Source: Mansonella perstans (Eukaryota > Nematoda > Chromadorea > Rhabditida > Onchocercidae). From it: 20,489 bases of DNA. The notes below the pieces were generated by a model that did not search any database, was not told where the DNA came from, and saw nothing but the letters and a program-made list of their open reading frames with translations. This document shows positions 1-7,640 of this stretch, piece by piece (positions within the stretch are counted from its first letter, which is position 1; each line of letters opens with the position of its first letter). The stretch is taken from positions 1 to 20,489 of the forward strand of contig JBAMDO010000435.1 in NCBI GenBank assembly GCA_037074765.1. The letters run 5' to 3'. Position numbers and translations under genes: made by a program.

Positions 1-74
1 TTCCGCTTAAATTTTATATTACTAAATTTAGCAGAAATACCGGATAGTTTACGAAAAGTTTGAAAAGTTTAACT

Positions 75-176
75 CTATTTCCTCGAACGGCAAAAACATG
101 TCTGGGACAATCCGTCCAGTCTGAATTTGTTCCATCTCAGAAGAGCACAACTGACTATCGCTTGGTCCTCGGACAT
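75..176 (-). CDS. Conserved 33-codon minus-strand frame, possible first exon (copy A)
   Basis: The frame has an ATG at 176-174 and a TAG at 77-75, giving 33 residues that start MSEDQAIVSC and end in a Cys/Arg/Lys-rich tail. A TTTAG acceptor lies four bases upstream of the ATG, as expected for a trans-spliced first exon. The copy B equivalent differs by one base over 102, and that change is synonymous (GGA to GGG). No family was recognised. It may be a complete micro-ORF or a first exon whose donor was not located; a weak GTTTTT donor lies near its end. The coding call is an inference from conservation and the acceptor. Confidence 0.3.
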   Translation of the reverse strand: MSEDQAIVSCALLRWNKFRLDGLSQTCFCRSRK

Positions 177-184
177 TTATCTAA

Positions 185-783
185 ATTTTGAAACAAAAAA
201 TTAATGCTCAGTTTAACCAATAGGATTTATTTATATTTGATACTTATAATTCATTTATGAAAATTATTTTATACCTACAGTGATAACAAAGTACAATTTA
301 ATGATTGAAAATATTGCTCTTTCATGCTGTGAATTGTCATATGGGGAATGTCTGCTTCCCGATTGATGTAAAGTTAAGAAAAACAGTTACATTCAATAAT
401 TTACTGTTTTTTTAAATTAACCATAAAATATTTGTAATTAAGTTAAAATTGAAAAGGATTTTTCCAAGCATTTCGATATGTCAAAAGACAAAGATTTGTA
501 GTCTAGTATAAGAAATTTGAAATGTTGCAATTTTCAAAAAGTAATTTAAGACTTGCAAGTTAATAATTCATTGAAATCGGCAAGTACAATCTGAATGAAG
601 TTTCCGAAAACATAAAATGTTAGAAGTTTTTGTCGCAATTTTTTCTTAAAAAAAGAAAATGAAATTGATAAATATTGAAATAACAACGTTCTCTTTATTA
701 AAACTTTCCTGCAATTTCATCGATCATTCGAAGTTTTTTTGAATTTATTTTTTAAATAATTTGGAAAATGACTCAATTCTTAG
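185..783. other. AT-rich non-coding stretch (copy A); matched by about 12094-12689
   Basis: No gene could be supported here. Both strands have only short frames and A/T runs. It precedes the acceptor-like site at 778-783 (copy B 12684-12689) and is well conserved between the copies, as is the whole unit. Confidence 0.6.
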
Positions 784-1017
784 ACGCAATTATGTATCCG
801 AGCAAGACGCTGCATTTGTATTTCCATTATTCGTGGCTGTTTTCAACTATCTCGTCCGGTCTACTGGCAACCATTATCATCTTCGTATCGGCAACAACCA
901 GAAACAGCGTCATGCGTTACAAACTGTGCCCGGAATTGTATGCAAAATCAACAAAATGCTTGCCAACAATCATGCCAGAATTCATGGTTTGCTTAATAAT
1001 ATTTTTATTAAATTTCA
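784..1017 (+). pseudogene. Exon with a hydrophobic segment, cuticle-collagen N-terminus-like, frame-switched (copy A)
   Basis: The block starts after a TTCTTAG acceptor and ends at a GTAAGT donor (1018-1023). The first ATG is at 792. From there the frame gives about 75 residues with a hydrophobic run (SSGLLATIIIFVSATTRNSV) followed by a Cys-bearing segment. This resembles the N-terminal membrane-anchor region of nematode cuticle collagens, which is a tentative match. Comparison with copy B suggests the real frame changes near 838-845: before it, substitutions are conservative in the other frame (Phe to Val), and after it they are synonymous in this frame. That points to an old frameshift shared by both copies. 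The donor phase (one base left over) matches the Cys-rich exon at 3895, beyond the BEL/Pao fragment. Confidence 0.4.
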
Positions 1018-1389
1018 GTAAGTTCAGAATCCAATAACTGTCAATTAGATTTTATAATTATTAAATTATATTATTAAAAAAAAATATGAGTAATTTCGTA
1101 TAGAAAAAAAAATTCCTCGTATTATTTACAAAAAAAGTCGTTTTTTCTTGTTTCGTTTTCCCTCATTTCCATTCATTCTGCTAGAAATGCAAAATAATAA
1201 TTTCCACAAATTTAATAAACTGGAATAAAGATTTTGACGATTGAAATTTAAATTTGACAAAATGGAAAAAATATCATTTAAATAAGGTTACAATTTAATT
1301 AAATGAATAAAATGAACAATATATTATAAAATAAACACTGAGTTTCTGATTTTACAAGTACTGATATCAGCATATTCTTTCAATATCTC
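1018..1389. other. AT-rich gap (copy A); matched by 12924-13284
   Basis: No coding signal was seen. The stretch has several A and T homopolymer runs and sits between the GTAAGT donor and the LTR-like end of the BEL/Pao fragment. It is therefore probably intron sequence of the split plus-strand gene. This is inference from the flanking splice sites. Confidence 0.5.
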
Positions 1390-1967
1390 ACTCATTATTA
1401 CTAAGAGATTTCGTAGTGTCGGGAAACCTTTTTTTGTGTTGGTACAATCGAGTCTCAAACTTGGGTAAGTCAAACTTGGGTTGAGTATAGTTGATGGGCT
1501 GGTTGGTTGGTTGATTGGTTGGTTGATTGATTGAGTTGAGCTGTGTTGAGTCGAGTTGTGTGAGCACCTCAAACTTGGGTAATTAAACCCTTTATTATCA
1601 AACTTTAAACCGCTCGTTAAACAAATGCAGAAAGAAAATGTATAAGCGAATGAGGACACAGGTGAGTAAATAAACAAACAAAAAAAGAATGAATAAAATG
1701 GATGAATACCGGCGTCGGAGAACTGACAGATTATATATCGTAGTAAAAGAGGAGGGACTAAGCTTAATAGAAAGGTAATAAGGTCACAATGATAAAGGAG
1801 GGGATTAATTACGGTTCATTGTAGAGAAGTTACAACAGCGGCATCTTTGATGTGATACGGTAACAGAATGTGATTTACATAGGCAAAAATGTCACAAAAA
1901 TGTTACAAGAAAGTTACTAATTTACACTAAGAGCAAAATCACTTTCCTGTATTCGGTTCTTCTGACA
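1390..1967 (-). mobile_element. LTR-like 3' end of the BEL/Pao element (copy A)
   Basis: On the minus strand, the region after the polyprotein stop runs through a G-rich stretch (about 1968-1975) into a TGTC start at 1967, the usual form of an LTR beginning. A TATATAA box lies at 1737-1731 in the same orientation, as in an LTR promoter. The interior has a TTGG/TTGA simple repeat (1498-1560) flanked by two copies of the motif CTCAAACTTGGGTAA. No second LTR is present in the copy, so the right end of the element is missing. The exact LTR end near 1390-1440 could not be fixed. Confidence 0.45.
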
Positions 1968-3862
1968 CTCCCGACTGACGCGATTTGTTGGCGCTCCTAG
2001 TTCATTGCGCAATGGGTTCTTCTTGGTTGCTCTCGTGCACTGTTTTCTTTAATACTGGTGATTGACTTCTTGAGTTGGATACATCATCAACTTCCAGAGG
2101 ACACAAAACATTTATTAGTTTGATGAGAACTTTTCCATGTGGCATTTCTATGATGGCACTTCTAGCCTTCCCATCCTTACCTTTCTTTATTTCTTTGATC
2201 CTAGCTAACTTCCACATACCATGAGGAATATGAGGTTCGTTGACTAGCACAATCTCTTCCTCACGTGGTATTCTGGTTTCTACATTTCTGAGGGATGTAT
2301 GATGCCTTTGAGTTCTTTCTCTGAGACTGGTTAAATATTCATTTTTCCAGGTCTCCCAGAATGTGTGCAAGATTTTAAGTGCGTTCGGCCAATATTTAAC
2401 AAGTTTTTCTTTGTTATTGAGTTTATGAGGAATAAATTCCTCTTGGTCTTCAATGTTGACGAGTGGTGTAACTAGCGAGGCATTGGGGGAGATGAAATCA
2501 ATCGGACGTATAATTACGTAATCATCACAATTTACGTAAGTTAGTGGTCGAGTATTGAGTATTCCCTCGAGTTCTGTTATCAGAGTTATTAATTCTCTCT
2601 CCCATAACAGCCTTCTGCCGATAGCTCTCTTCATAGCCTTTTTCGTTAAGCCAGTGAGCCTTTCGTACAGTCCTCCGCTCCAAGGAGCTCTTGGTACAGC
2701 ATTTTCCCAAATGATCCCTTTTTTTGACAAGGAAGTCTGTTAACTTGAAGTCCTGCTCCTTCATTGTTTTGAAGACTAGCTGGAATTGACTTGCATTGTC
2801 ACTCAAGACAGATTCTGGACACCTCGTCGCGCAATAAATCTTCTAAAGATGTCTAAAAAACATTCGGCTGATAGGTTGTCAGCTAATTCCAAATGGACAG
2901 CTCTGGTAGTGAAACACGTGAACAGAGCTACCCATCGTTTGGTTATCCCCACTCTCATTTTTAACAGATGGGGGACCGAAGTAGTTAGACCTACATGTGC
3001 GAAGGTTTTAGACCGAGTGACTCGTTCTTCTGGGATATTGGGCATTACCGGAAGCTTGAACGGTTTGGTAGTCCACCGTTTAAAAGCTCTATACTTATTT
3101 AGGATTCGTTTGACTTCACTCCTGCCTTTAGGTACCCAAAAGTTACGTCGCATTTCTGCTAGTGTGTGAGCGACTACAGCATGGAGTAAGTCTTCGTGCT
3201 GATGTTATATGAGGAGCTCGGTTATTGGATTGTGTCTTGGAAGATAAATCGGGCGTTTGCTGCCCCTTTCTAATTCTGAGTTCTCCAATCGACTCAGGGA
3301 CCTCCATAAATTCTTATCATTGCGACACAAATTCCATTTTTTCCTTTCTTTTTGCATGATTGCTTCGGCTTGCGCTTGTTTGATTAATATCCATTCTGCC
3401 AACTTGTAATCTTCAGTTGTGAATCTTTCTTTCTCAGTCGATAGTATCTGTAACCATTGAAATTTTCCTTTCCTTGATATTTTAATGAATTTGAGGACTC
3501 GCACAGTTGTCCGTAATAATTTTAGCCATTTGCTAAAATGACTCCCGTCTATAAGTTTAAAATCTCGTTGATATAAGTTGTAACTTTTGCGACGGTTGTT
3601 TCATCCGGTTCTTCTCCGGTTTCTTCTTTGAAATTAAATTCCCATTGTGGCCAGCTTGATTCGTTTTCTTTTAACCATGAGGGCCACCACCATGGCTCGT
3701 ATTTTCCAATTTTCGCGGAGATATTCCTTTGGTTGCAATATCCACGGGATCATGTTCCTTGGAATGTATCGGAACTGAAATTTTGCCTTCCGTATTTCTT
3801 CGACACGGTTTTGTACGAATCGCGGTAGGAGTCTGAATTGGTTTTGAATTCAATGGATGGCA
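1968..3862 (-). mobile_element. Decayed BEL/Pao retrotransposon pol fragment, integrase end (copy A)
   Basis: Read on the minus strand, this is the C-terminal third of a BEL/Pao-type polyprotein. In order: the linker ending in an IATKGISP motif (about 3853-3671), a spacer (3504-3205), the integrase zinc-finger region and the start of the core with a TRAVHLEL motif (3153-2803), then the rest of the core (SDNA motif, GLYERL glutamate) and the integrase C-terminal domain (2743-2002, stop at 2002-2004). Gag, protease and reverse transcriptase are absent. At least four frame breaks separate these pieces, and the first catalytic Asp motif is not readable in frame. It cannot encode an active enzyme. 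Both copies share the insertion point. Confidence 0.85.
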
Positions 3863-3894
3863 GTATTAAATATTACTTTTTTTTTTATTTTCAG

Positions 3895-4229
3895 ATCAAC
3901 CAGTTGATCAATGCGGACCATCCTGTTTGTATACATGTCAGGAAAATCTCCAGCTAATACCACTGCAACCGATCCCATTCAGCAATCACAAACAGAATCA
4001 GAAATTCATGAAACAATTGCACCAACTTTGGATGATTCCATGAATTTCTCTCTCTGCAAAACATTCCTTCTTTGTTCACCACCCTATTATCATCATTCAC
4101 AGTTCAATGGACCTCAGGTTATGAGCTGTCTTTCACGAAGGCCAATGTAACTGTCCATTCGGTTCTATAACATGCTTTTCAACTAATCCTCACATTCGCC
4201 CAAAGCAATGCTGCAGGCGACGACGATAA
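3895..4229 (+). pseudogene. Cys-rich secreted-type protein exon with a CxxxCxxxCxxx motif (copy A)
   Basis: A strong acceptor (TTATTTTCAG, ending at 3894) opens an exon whose first frame gives QPVDQCGPSCLYTCQEN, a CxxxCxxxCxxx pattern of the C_tripleX type known mainly from nematodes. Copy B has 10 extra bases here that would add the fourth Cys and then a stop. A second reading starts after the CTCCAG at 3947-3952 and runs through a Thr/Gln/Glu-rich stretch to Cys-rich blocks; it is open to 4150, where a 5-base deletion relative to copy B breaks it. The same protein's tail (KQCCRRRR, stop at 4227-4229) is still visible in another frame. The start phase fits the donor at 1018, so the BEL/Pao fragment sits inside this intron. 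Function unknown. Confidence 0.45.
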
Positions 4230-4704
4230 CCAAATGAAATATTATTCACGTCACAATGTTCTTGCTAGTTCGAAATTTATCAGTTTTATTTTCTAGAATT
4301 TCTTGGAAATTTTTGAAAACTTTTTTTTTTGGTTTACGAAAAAAATCTTGTATTTCTATGATTTTTGCATGCATTGATGATACTCGTGCTGAAAATTTTT
4401 CCACCGATCAACTACTGCCTTCTCTGAATGAAATATTGAATTTTTTCTTTTTTGTAAAACTTCGTATTTTGTCAAAAAAAAAAACATTGCAAACTTTCTA
4501 GCATACGAGCAAAAACATATGTGATTTTACTGTTACGAAGTTATAGAATGGCGTAAGTTATAAGTTGTGCAAAACTTTTGCAATGTACAAAATCTTAGGT
4601 AAAAATGGTTGTAATATAAGAAAAATTTGAATAAATTTTACAACAAGGGTGTAGAGAACAAAAGCAAACAATATTTGATGTGTAATTGATGAAATTTACT
4701 TCAT
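4230..4704. other. AT-rich gap (copy A); matched by 16089-16578
   Basis: No gene could be supported. There are long T runs near 4320 and A runs near 4478 whose lengths differ between copies, and the open plus-strand frame at 4256-4501 is low-complexity Phe/Lys sequence that is not kept open in copy B. Confidence 0.55.
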
Positions 4705-4863
4705 CTATTGATCAAAATGCTTTTGTTGAAATTTTGGGAAAGTATCCATTCGAAAAAAATCAGCGATTAATTCATTAATCAGTTTGCTAGAATTTCTGTC
4801 AACCAACTGAATCGTCATGCTTGAGGCATAAGCATGTTGTCTTTTCCGTCTGATATAATCCAT
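4705..4863 (-). CDS. Unrecognised 52-residue minus-strand frame (copy A)
   Basis: ATG at 4863-4861 and TAG at 4707-4705 enclose 52 residues with a normal, mixed composition: a basic start (MDYIRRKRQH), then a Leu/Ile-rich helical-looking middle and an acidic-aromatic end. Copy B has two differences in 159 bases: one is synonymous (CAG to CAA) and one changes the last residue. It lies just downstream of the donor of the exon at 4889-4993. A 39-base gap to an internal TATATCAG would also allow part of it to be a following exon, in a different frame. No family was recognised. The coding call rests on composition and conservation. Confidence 0.35.
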   Translation of the reverse strand: MDYIRRKRQHAYASSMTIQLVDRNSSKLINELIADFFRMDTFPKFQQKHFDQ

Positions 4864-4888
4864 TGTGCGAAACTTCTTAAAGACTTAC

Positions 4889-4993
4889 TTGAAATAGGTT
4901 CCCAACGAAAACAGTCAATAGAAAAATACTAAAGAGACACTTAAGTGCTTGAAATTTTTCAAGTCTCAGAAAATGTTCGTAATATTCGTCTTT
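4889..4993 (-). CDS. Minus-strand exon with a transmembrane-like end (copy A)
   Basis: The block is exactly 105 bases between a CAG acceptor (4996-4994) and a perfect GTAAGT donor (4888-4883), open in phase 0 for 35 residues. It begins KDEYYEHFLRLEKF and ends in a hydrophobic run (CLFSIFLLTVFVGNLF) that could be a membrane segment. The frame also stays open further upstream to about 5054, so the acceptor is not certain. In copy B the Asp codon differs synonymously (GAC/GAT), but a 2-base insertion breaks the frame at about 16808. The protein family was not recognised. Confidence 0.4.
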
Positions 4994-5000
4994 CTGTGTT

Positions 5001-5310
5001 TTATAAATGAAAAATGTTGCAGGAAGCAAATGGATTGCTGCAAGCAATCATCGTACTTTCTGCAAAATTCCGAGCAAAAATAACTTTTCGTATATGGTAA
5101 TATACCTCGACCTTTTCCCTCTCAAATGCTTCATTGATGTTCTACCGATATCACATCAGTCATGCTATCGAGATCAATTTCATCCCCTGATGCTTCGGAT
5201 TTGGGTTGTCATATGAATCTGGCTTTTCAACAAGACAAATCTTTCACCAGGCAGCAAAATTTTCTGTTATCCCTCACTTCAACATCACAACAATTTCTTT
5301 CGCATATCTA
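5001..5310 (-). pseudogene. Minus-strand coding relic, several short exon-like frames (copy A)
   Basis: After a TTTAG acceptor at 5311-5308 come three readable pieces. First is a Cys-rich frame (CERNCCDVEV, about 5304-5250). An overlapping frame in another phase opens at 5266 with QKILLPGERFVLLKSQIHMT and breaks at a one-base insertion near 5193. Last is a 46-residue frame (5141-5001) beginning NINEAFEREKVEVYYHIRK. Copy B lacks the insertion, so there the second frame continues through an acidic DEIDLDS stretch to a stop at 17007. The second and third frames would join with a one-base shift. The one substitution between copies in 5001-5141 is synonymous in the third frame. No family was recognised. 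Confidence 0.4.
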
Positions 5311-5364
5311 AATTTTGAATCTGACTTTTGATAAAAGCAAGAAAATAGAAATAGGGCAATCCAG

Positions 5365-5715
5365 GGAATTCAGAATTCCTGATGAACAATTAAATTACAA
5401 AAAACTATTACTATCGAATTACCAAATCAACTCTGTTTCTCAAAAGCATAAAACATGTTCTTTTATCTATCTTTCAGATTCCCTATCATTCCCACTGATC
5501 TTCTATCATTTGATCAAATTTTTCATTCGCTCATTTTTAAGTCACTGCATTAAATGATCAGAGATAACGTCAATATCCGCCCAATGTTGCATTTTGTTGC
5601 ATTTATTCCATAAATAATATTCCTTTGCTCTATAAATTCTGGTAAAATTCGTAGCAGACATCTCTCTTCCTAATACAAATGAATACCTTTTTTGTGCGGC
5701 TCACATTTTTATATC
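5365..5715. repeat. Internal direct repeat, unit 1 (copy A); matched in copy B at about 17235-17545
   Basis: This block and 5750-6110 are diverged direct copies about 390-400 bases apart. Shared anchors are GATGAACAATTAAATTAC, TCTATCTTTC, AAGTCACTGCAT and TGTTGCATTTTGTTGCATT. The repeat is older than the large duplication, because both copies of the large unit contain it. It carries the small minus-strand frame at 5542-5661. Confidence 0.7.
5542..5661 (-). CDS. Small 39-residue minus-strand ORF inside the internal repeat (copy A)
   Basis: ATG at 5661-5659 and TGA at 5544-5542 give 39 residues, starting MSATNFTRIYRAKEYY and ending in an acidic helix-like segment, DIDVISDHLMQ. A TATTAG acceptor precedes the ATG by eight bases. 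The sequence recurs, disabled, in unit 2. In copy B the same start (17534-17532) is kept, but one extra C near 17452 breaks the frame after about 26 residues. Family unknown. It may be an exon of the minus-strand relic downstream rather than a separate gene. Confidence 0.35.
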   Translation of the reverse strand: MSATNFTRIYRAKEYYLWNKCNKMQHWADIDVISDHLMQ

Positions 5716-5749
5716 ACTGCCAAACAAAAGCTAATTATAATCAATTTGA

Positions 5750-6110
5750 GAAATTCCAGAAATTTCTGATGAAAAAATCAAATGATGAACAATTAAATTA
5801 CAACCAAAACAATTAAATTATAGTCAAATGTTCACTACCATCAAATTCCCAATCTCAAAAGCTTAAAACTTGTTCTGCTATCTATCTTTCGGGTTCTTTA
5901 TTAATTTTGTTTTCGTCCATTTTTAAGTCACTGCATAAAATGATCAAAGATAACGTCAGTATTCGCTCATTGTTGCATTTTGTTGCATTCGTTGCAGTTA
6001 TTCCACGAACAAATGTTCCTTTCTTTTATATTCCGGAAAGATCCATATCAGGCATCTTTCTTTCTAATATAAATGGAAGGTTTGTCTTCTAAACTTTCAC
6101 ATTTACATTT
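5750..6110. repeat. Internal direct repeat, unit 2 (copy A); matched in copy B at about 17575-17880
   Basis: This is the second unit of the internal repeat. Read on the minus strand, it aligns with the small ORF of unit 1: the WN..CN and CNKMQ residues and the TDVIFDHFMQ segment are recognisable, but a short deletion after the ATG and in-frame stops disable it. Copy B has lost more bases from this unit, around 17640-17790. Confidence 0.65.
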
Positions 6111-6464
6111 CAATTTGAATTTAAAACCTTTTCTGATGAATCCGACGATATCATAAATTTCGGCTGGAACCTCCATATTCTAACCAAATTGATTGCGATT
6201 TGTTTCTTACATTTCTCAAGTTATAACTTTTCAATAGGAGTTCTTCGATTCTAACTTGCTAATTATAATTTTCATTAAGAAACGAATGGTTATAAGAAAT
6301 TGAAGCATCCCTGTAAGATTTCTACGAGGAAATGATCTTTTGAAAAGTCCCAAATAATTTTTTACTCTTTCTTCCGCCTCCAACGAAATGTTAATAAATC
6401 GAAAATTCGAAAGTATTAAAGAATATCTGAAAAACTGCAGTATTTTATATACAGCAAATTTTAG
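6111..6464. other. Upstream region of mini-collagen A; matched by about 17881-18238
   Basis: No firm gene was found. A plus-strand frame (SDESDDIINFGWN, about 6136-6254) and a minus-strand frame (6491-6231) both stay open. The minus frame keeps its two ends in copy B but is read through a different phase in the middle, so neither is well supported. The stretch ends at the TTTTAG acceptor (6459-6464) that precedes the mini-collagen start and probably contains its promoter, but no specific element could be identified. Confidence 0.4.
6459..6464 (+). promoter_or_regulatory. Probable trans-splice acceptor of mini-collagen A; copy B equivalent 18233-18238
   Basis: The TTTTAG site lies 13 bases upstream of the ATG, with no upstream coding exon in phase. 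This is the usual arrangement for spliced-leader addition in nematodes. The following leader bases (ATTGTCA-CACCA) are almost identical to the start of the third, dead copy at 9924. The site is an inference from position and consensus. Confidence 0.5.
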
Positions 6465-6477
6465 ATTGTCAACACCA

Positions 6478-6842
6478 ATGCATTTGTTCAATACCTTTCT
6501 ATTCGTTATCTGCGCTGTTGTCGTAATTCAAGTAAGTTCTCAAATGGAAGCTCTAGATTAGAAGCAATAAGATTAAAGGCTATCTGTAAAGCATCAAACA
6601 AGTGCAAATTTTAATTTCAGGCCTGCCAGTCTGTCCCAGGTAAGCCAGGGCGAGATGGAAGGGACGGAAGTTTAGGAGAGCCTGGAGAGCCGGGAGAAGA
6701 AGGACCACCTGGAGATGAAGGTCCAGCAGGTCATCCTGGAATTCAAGGTCCTCCAGGACCGCAAGGTGATGAAGGACCAACAGGAGATCCAGGTGAAACT
6801 GGACTGCAAGGCATGAGGGGGGCAAATTATGGAAGAAGATAA
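6478..6842 (+). CDS. Two-exon secreted mini-collagen (copy A)
   Basis: Exon 1 is 6478-6531 (18 codons), the intron 6532-6620 has GTAAGT and TTTCAG ends, and exon 2 is 6621-6842 with TAA at 6840-6842. The phase is 0, giving 91 residues. Residues 1-22 form a signal peptide (hydrophobic core [10 protein letters not shown]), with likely cleavage near Ala-Cys-Gln-Ser. From residue 25, 21 uninterrupted Gly-X-Y triplets follow, rich in Pro, Glu and Asp, and the protein ends YGRR. It is far shorter than a typical cuticle collagen (about 300 residues) and lacks the N-terminal anchor and terminal cysteines, so a secreted short collagen or a truncated paralog are both possible. The TTTTAG acceptor 13 bases before the ATG suggests spliced-leader addition. 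Both copies are intact. Confidence 0.8.
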
Positions 6843-7251
6843 TGCAATTTGTCAGTGGCAACGGAACAGTCCCTTCCAGTGATATTTGTTCTCTTTGGAT
6901 TTTTTATTTGTATCAACATATCGCAGATTTGTTCTTTTGATTATGTCACAACTTTTTAGCAGGCCTTAAATAATATTTTCGTGCTTAACGGTATTCGCTT
7001 ATACAATTTGTATTTGAACATTGGATTTCATGAAGCAAGTCTTCGTTATATCTTCAAACTCTAACTTTATCAAGGCCAATATTTAATCATAAAAATTTAT
7101 TAAAATTTGACAATTTTTAAATAGAAAGGAAAATGATGCAGATAGGATAGTACTGCTAATTTTTGAATTGTCCTAAAATCTTTTGTTTCCCGTATTAGTT
7201 AATTTTTTTCGTTCCAGTTTTGATTATACCGATCATATATACTGAGCCAGA
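6843..7251. other. 3' flank of mini-collagen A; matched by about 18623-19002
   Basis: No gene was seen. No canonical AATAAA was found close after the stop. Copy B lacks about 65 bases present here at roughly 6956-7016. Confidence 0.5.
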
Positions 7252-7297
7252 GTTGACGATAAAGGGACAGCGGTCATTGTGCTTGTGATTAAGTGAC
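7252..7297 (+). pseudogene. Short conserved C-terminal coding piece ending GHCACD-stop, broken (copy A; also 19003-19048)
   Basis: The 46-base block reads VDDKG-, then after a one-base shift GHCACD and a stop. A clearly related block lies on the opposite strand at 8962-9005 and reads without a break as VDKIGDGHYACD-stop. The shared bases GTTGAC...GGTCATT..GCTTGTGA.TAAGTGAC make common origin likely. In copy B the same block has further changes. It is too short to assign a family. Confidence 0.35.
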
Positions 7298-7379
7298 ATT
7301 TGCTACAGTTTAACAATTTTTCGTATATATTCTTAGTCTTCTGGCTTCAGTCTTAACTCAATTTGTTGTTTCATTTTTT

Positions 7380-7640
7380 AAGTATTGCCTTTATCCTTCA
7401 TTTAAAACCGGTCCTTACATGTAGCGACCAAATCTTTCTCAGTAGACCTCTTCATCTGAAATAAGCTTGCCGGTGTTATCAATCGCTACTTATTCATTCT
7501 GTGATGATCTCCCGGTTGTGTATCATCTCTAAATTAAATTTGAAAATGAAGCCAGAAGGTCTAAATTTCAATCGCGTATTATAATATTTTCATCCAATTC
7601 ATCTTCAATATATATTTGGTACCTAAATTATTAAAACAGT
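7380..7640 (-). pseudogene. Minus-strand coding relic with in-frame stops (copy A; also about 19140-19400)
   Basis: On the minus strand the region reads as protein-like pieces separated by single stops: an acidic stretch (EDELDENIIIRD), a Leu-rich stretch (NLDLLASFSNLI), then a block beginning ATGAAGAGG directly after a strong TTATTTCAG acceptor (7458-7456) and ending at a GTAAGG donor (7418-7413). That last block is 37 bases, MKRSTEKDLVAT. Copy B keeps the acceptor and donor but has GTG instead of ATG. Family unknown. The evidence is composition and conserved splice signals only. Confidence 0.3.

Noticed and set aside
1324..1677. Minus-strand frame with Asn-Gln-Pro-Thr repeats (also 13233-13552)
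   Set aside because: It is a translation of the TTGG/TTGA simple repeat in the LTR-like region, and the reading differs between copies.
2786..3169. Long plus-strand frame opposite the retroelement integrase core
   Set aside because: The minus strand carries the TRAVHLEL and zinc-finger region. The plus frame is a shadow with no conserved equivalent in copy B.
4256..4501. Phe/Lys-rich plus-strand frame
   Set aside because: It is low-complexity sequence spanning T and A runs and is not kept open in copy B.
6580..6861. Minus-strand Leu/Val-rich frames over both mini-collagens (also 18354-18653)
   Set aside because: They are the reverse reading of Gly-X-Y codons; the plus strand explains the sequence fully.
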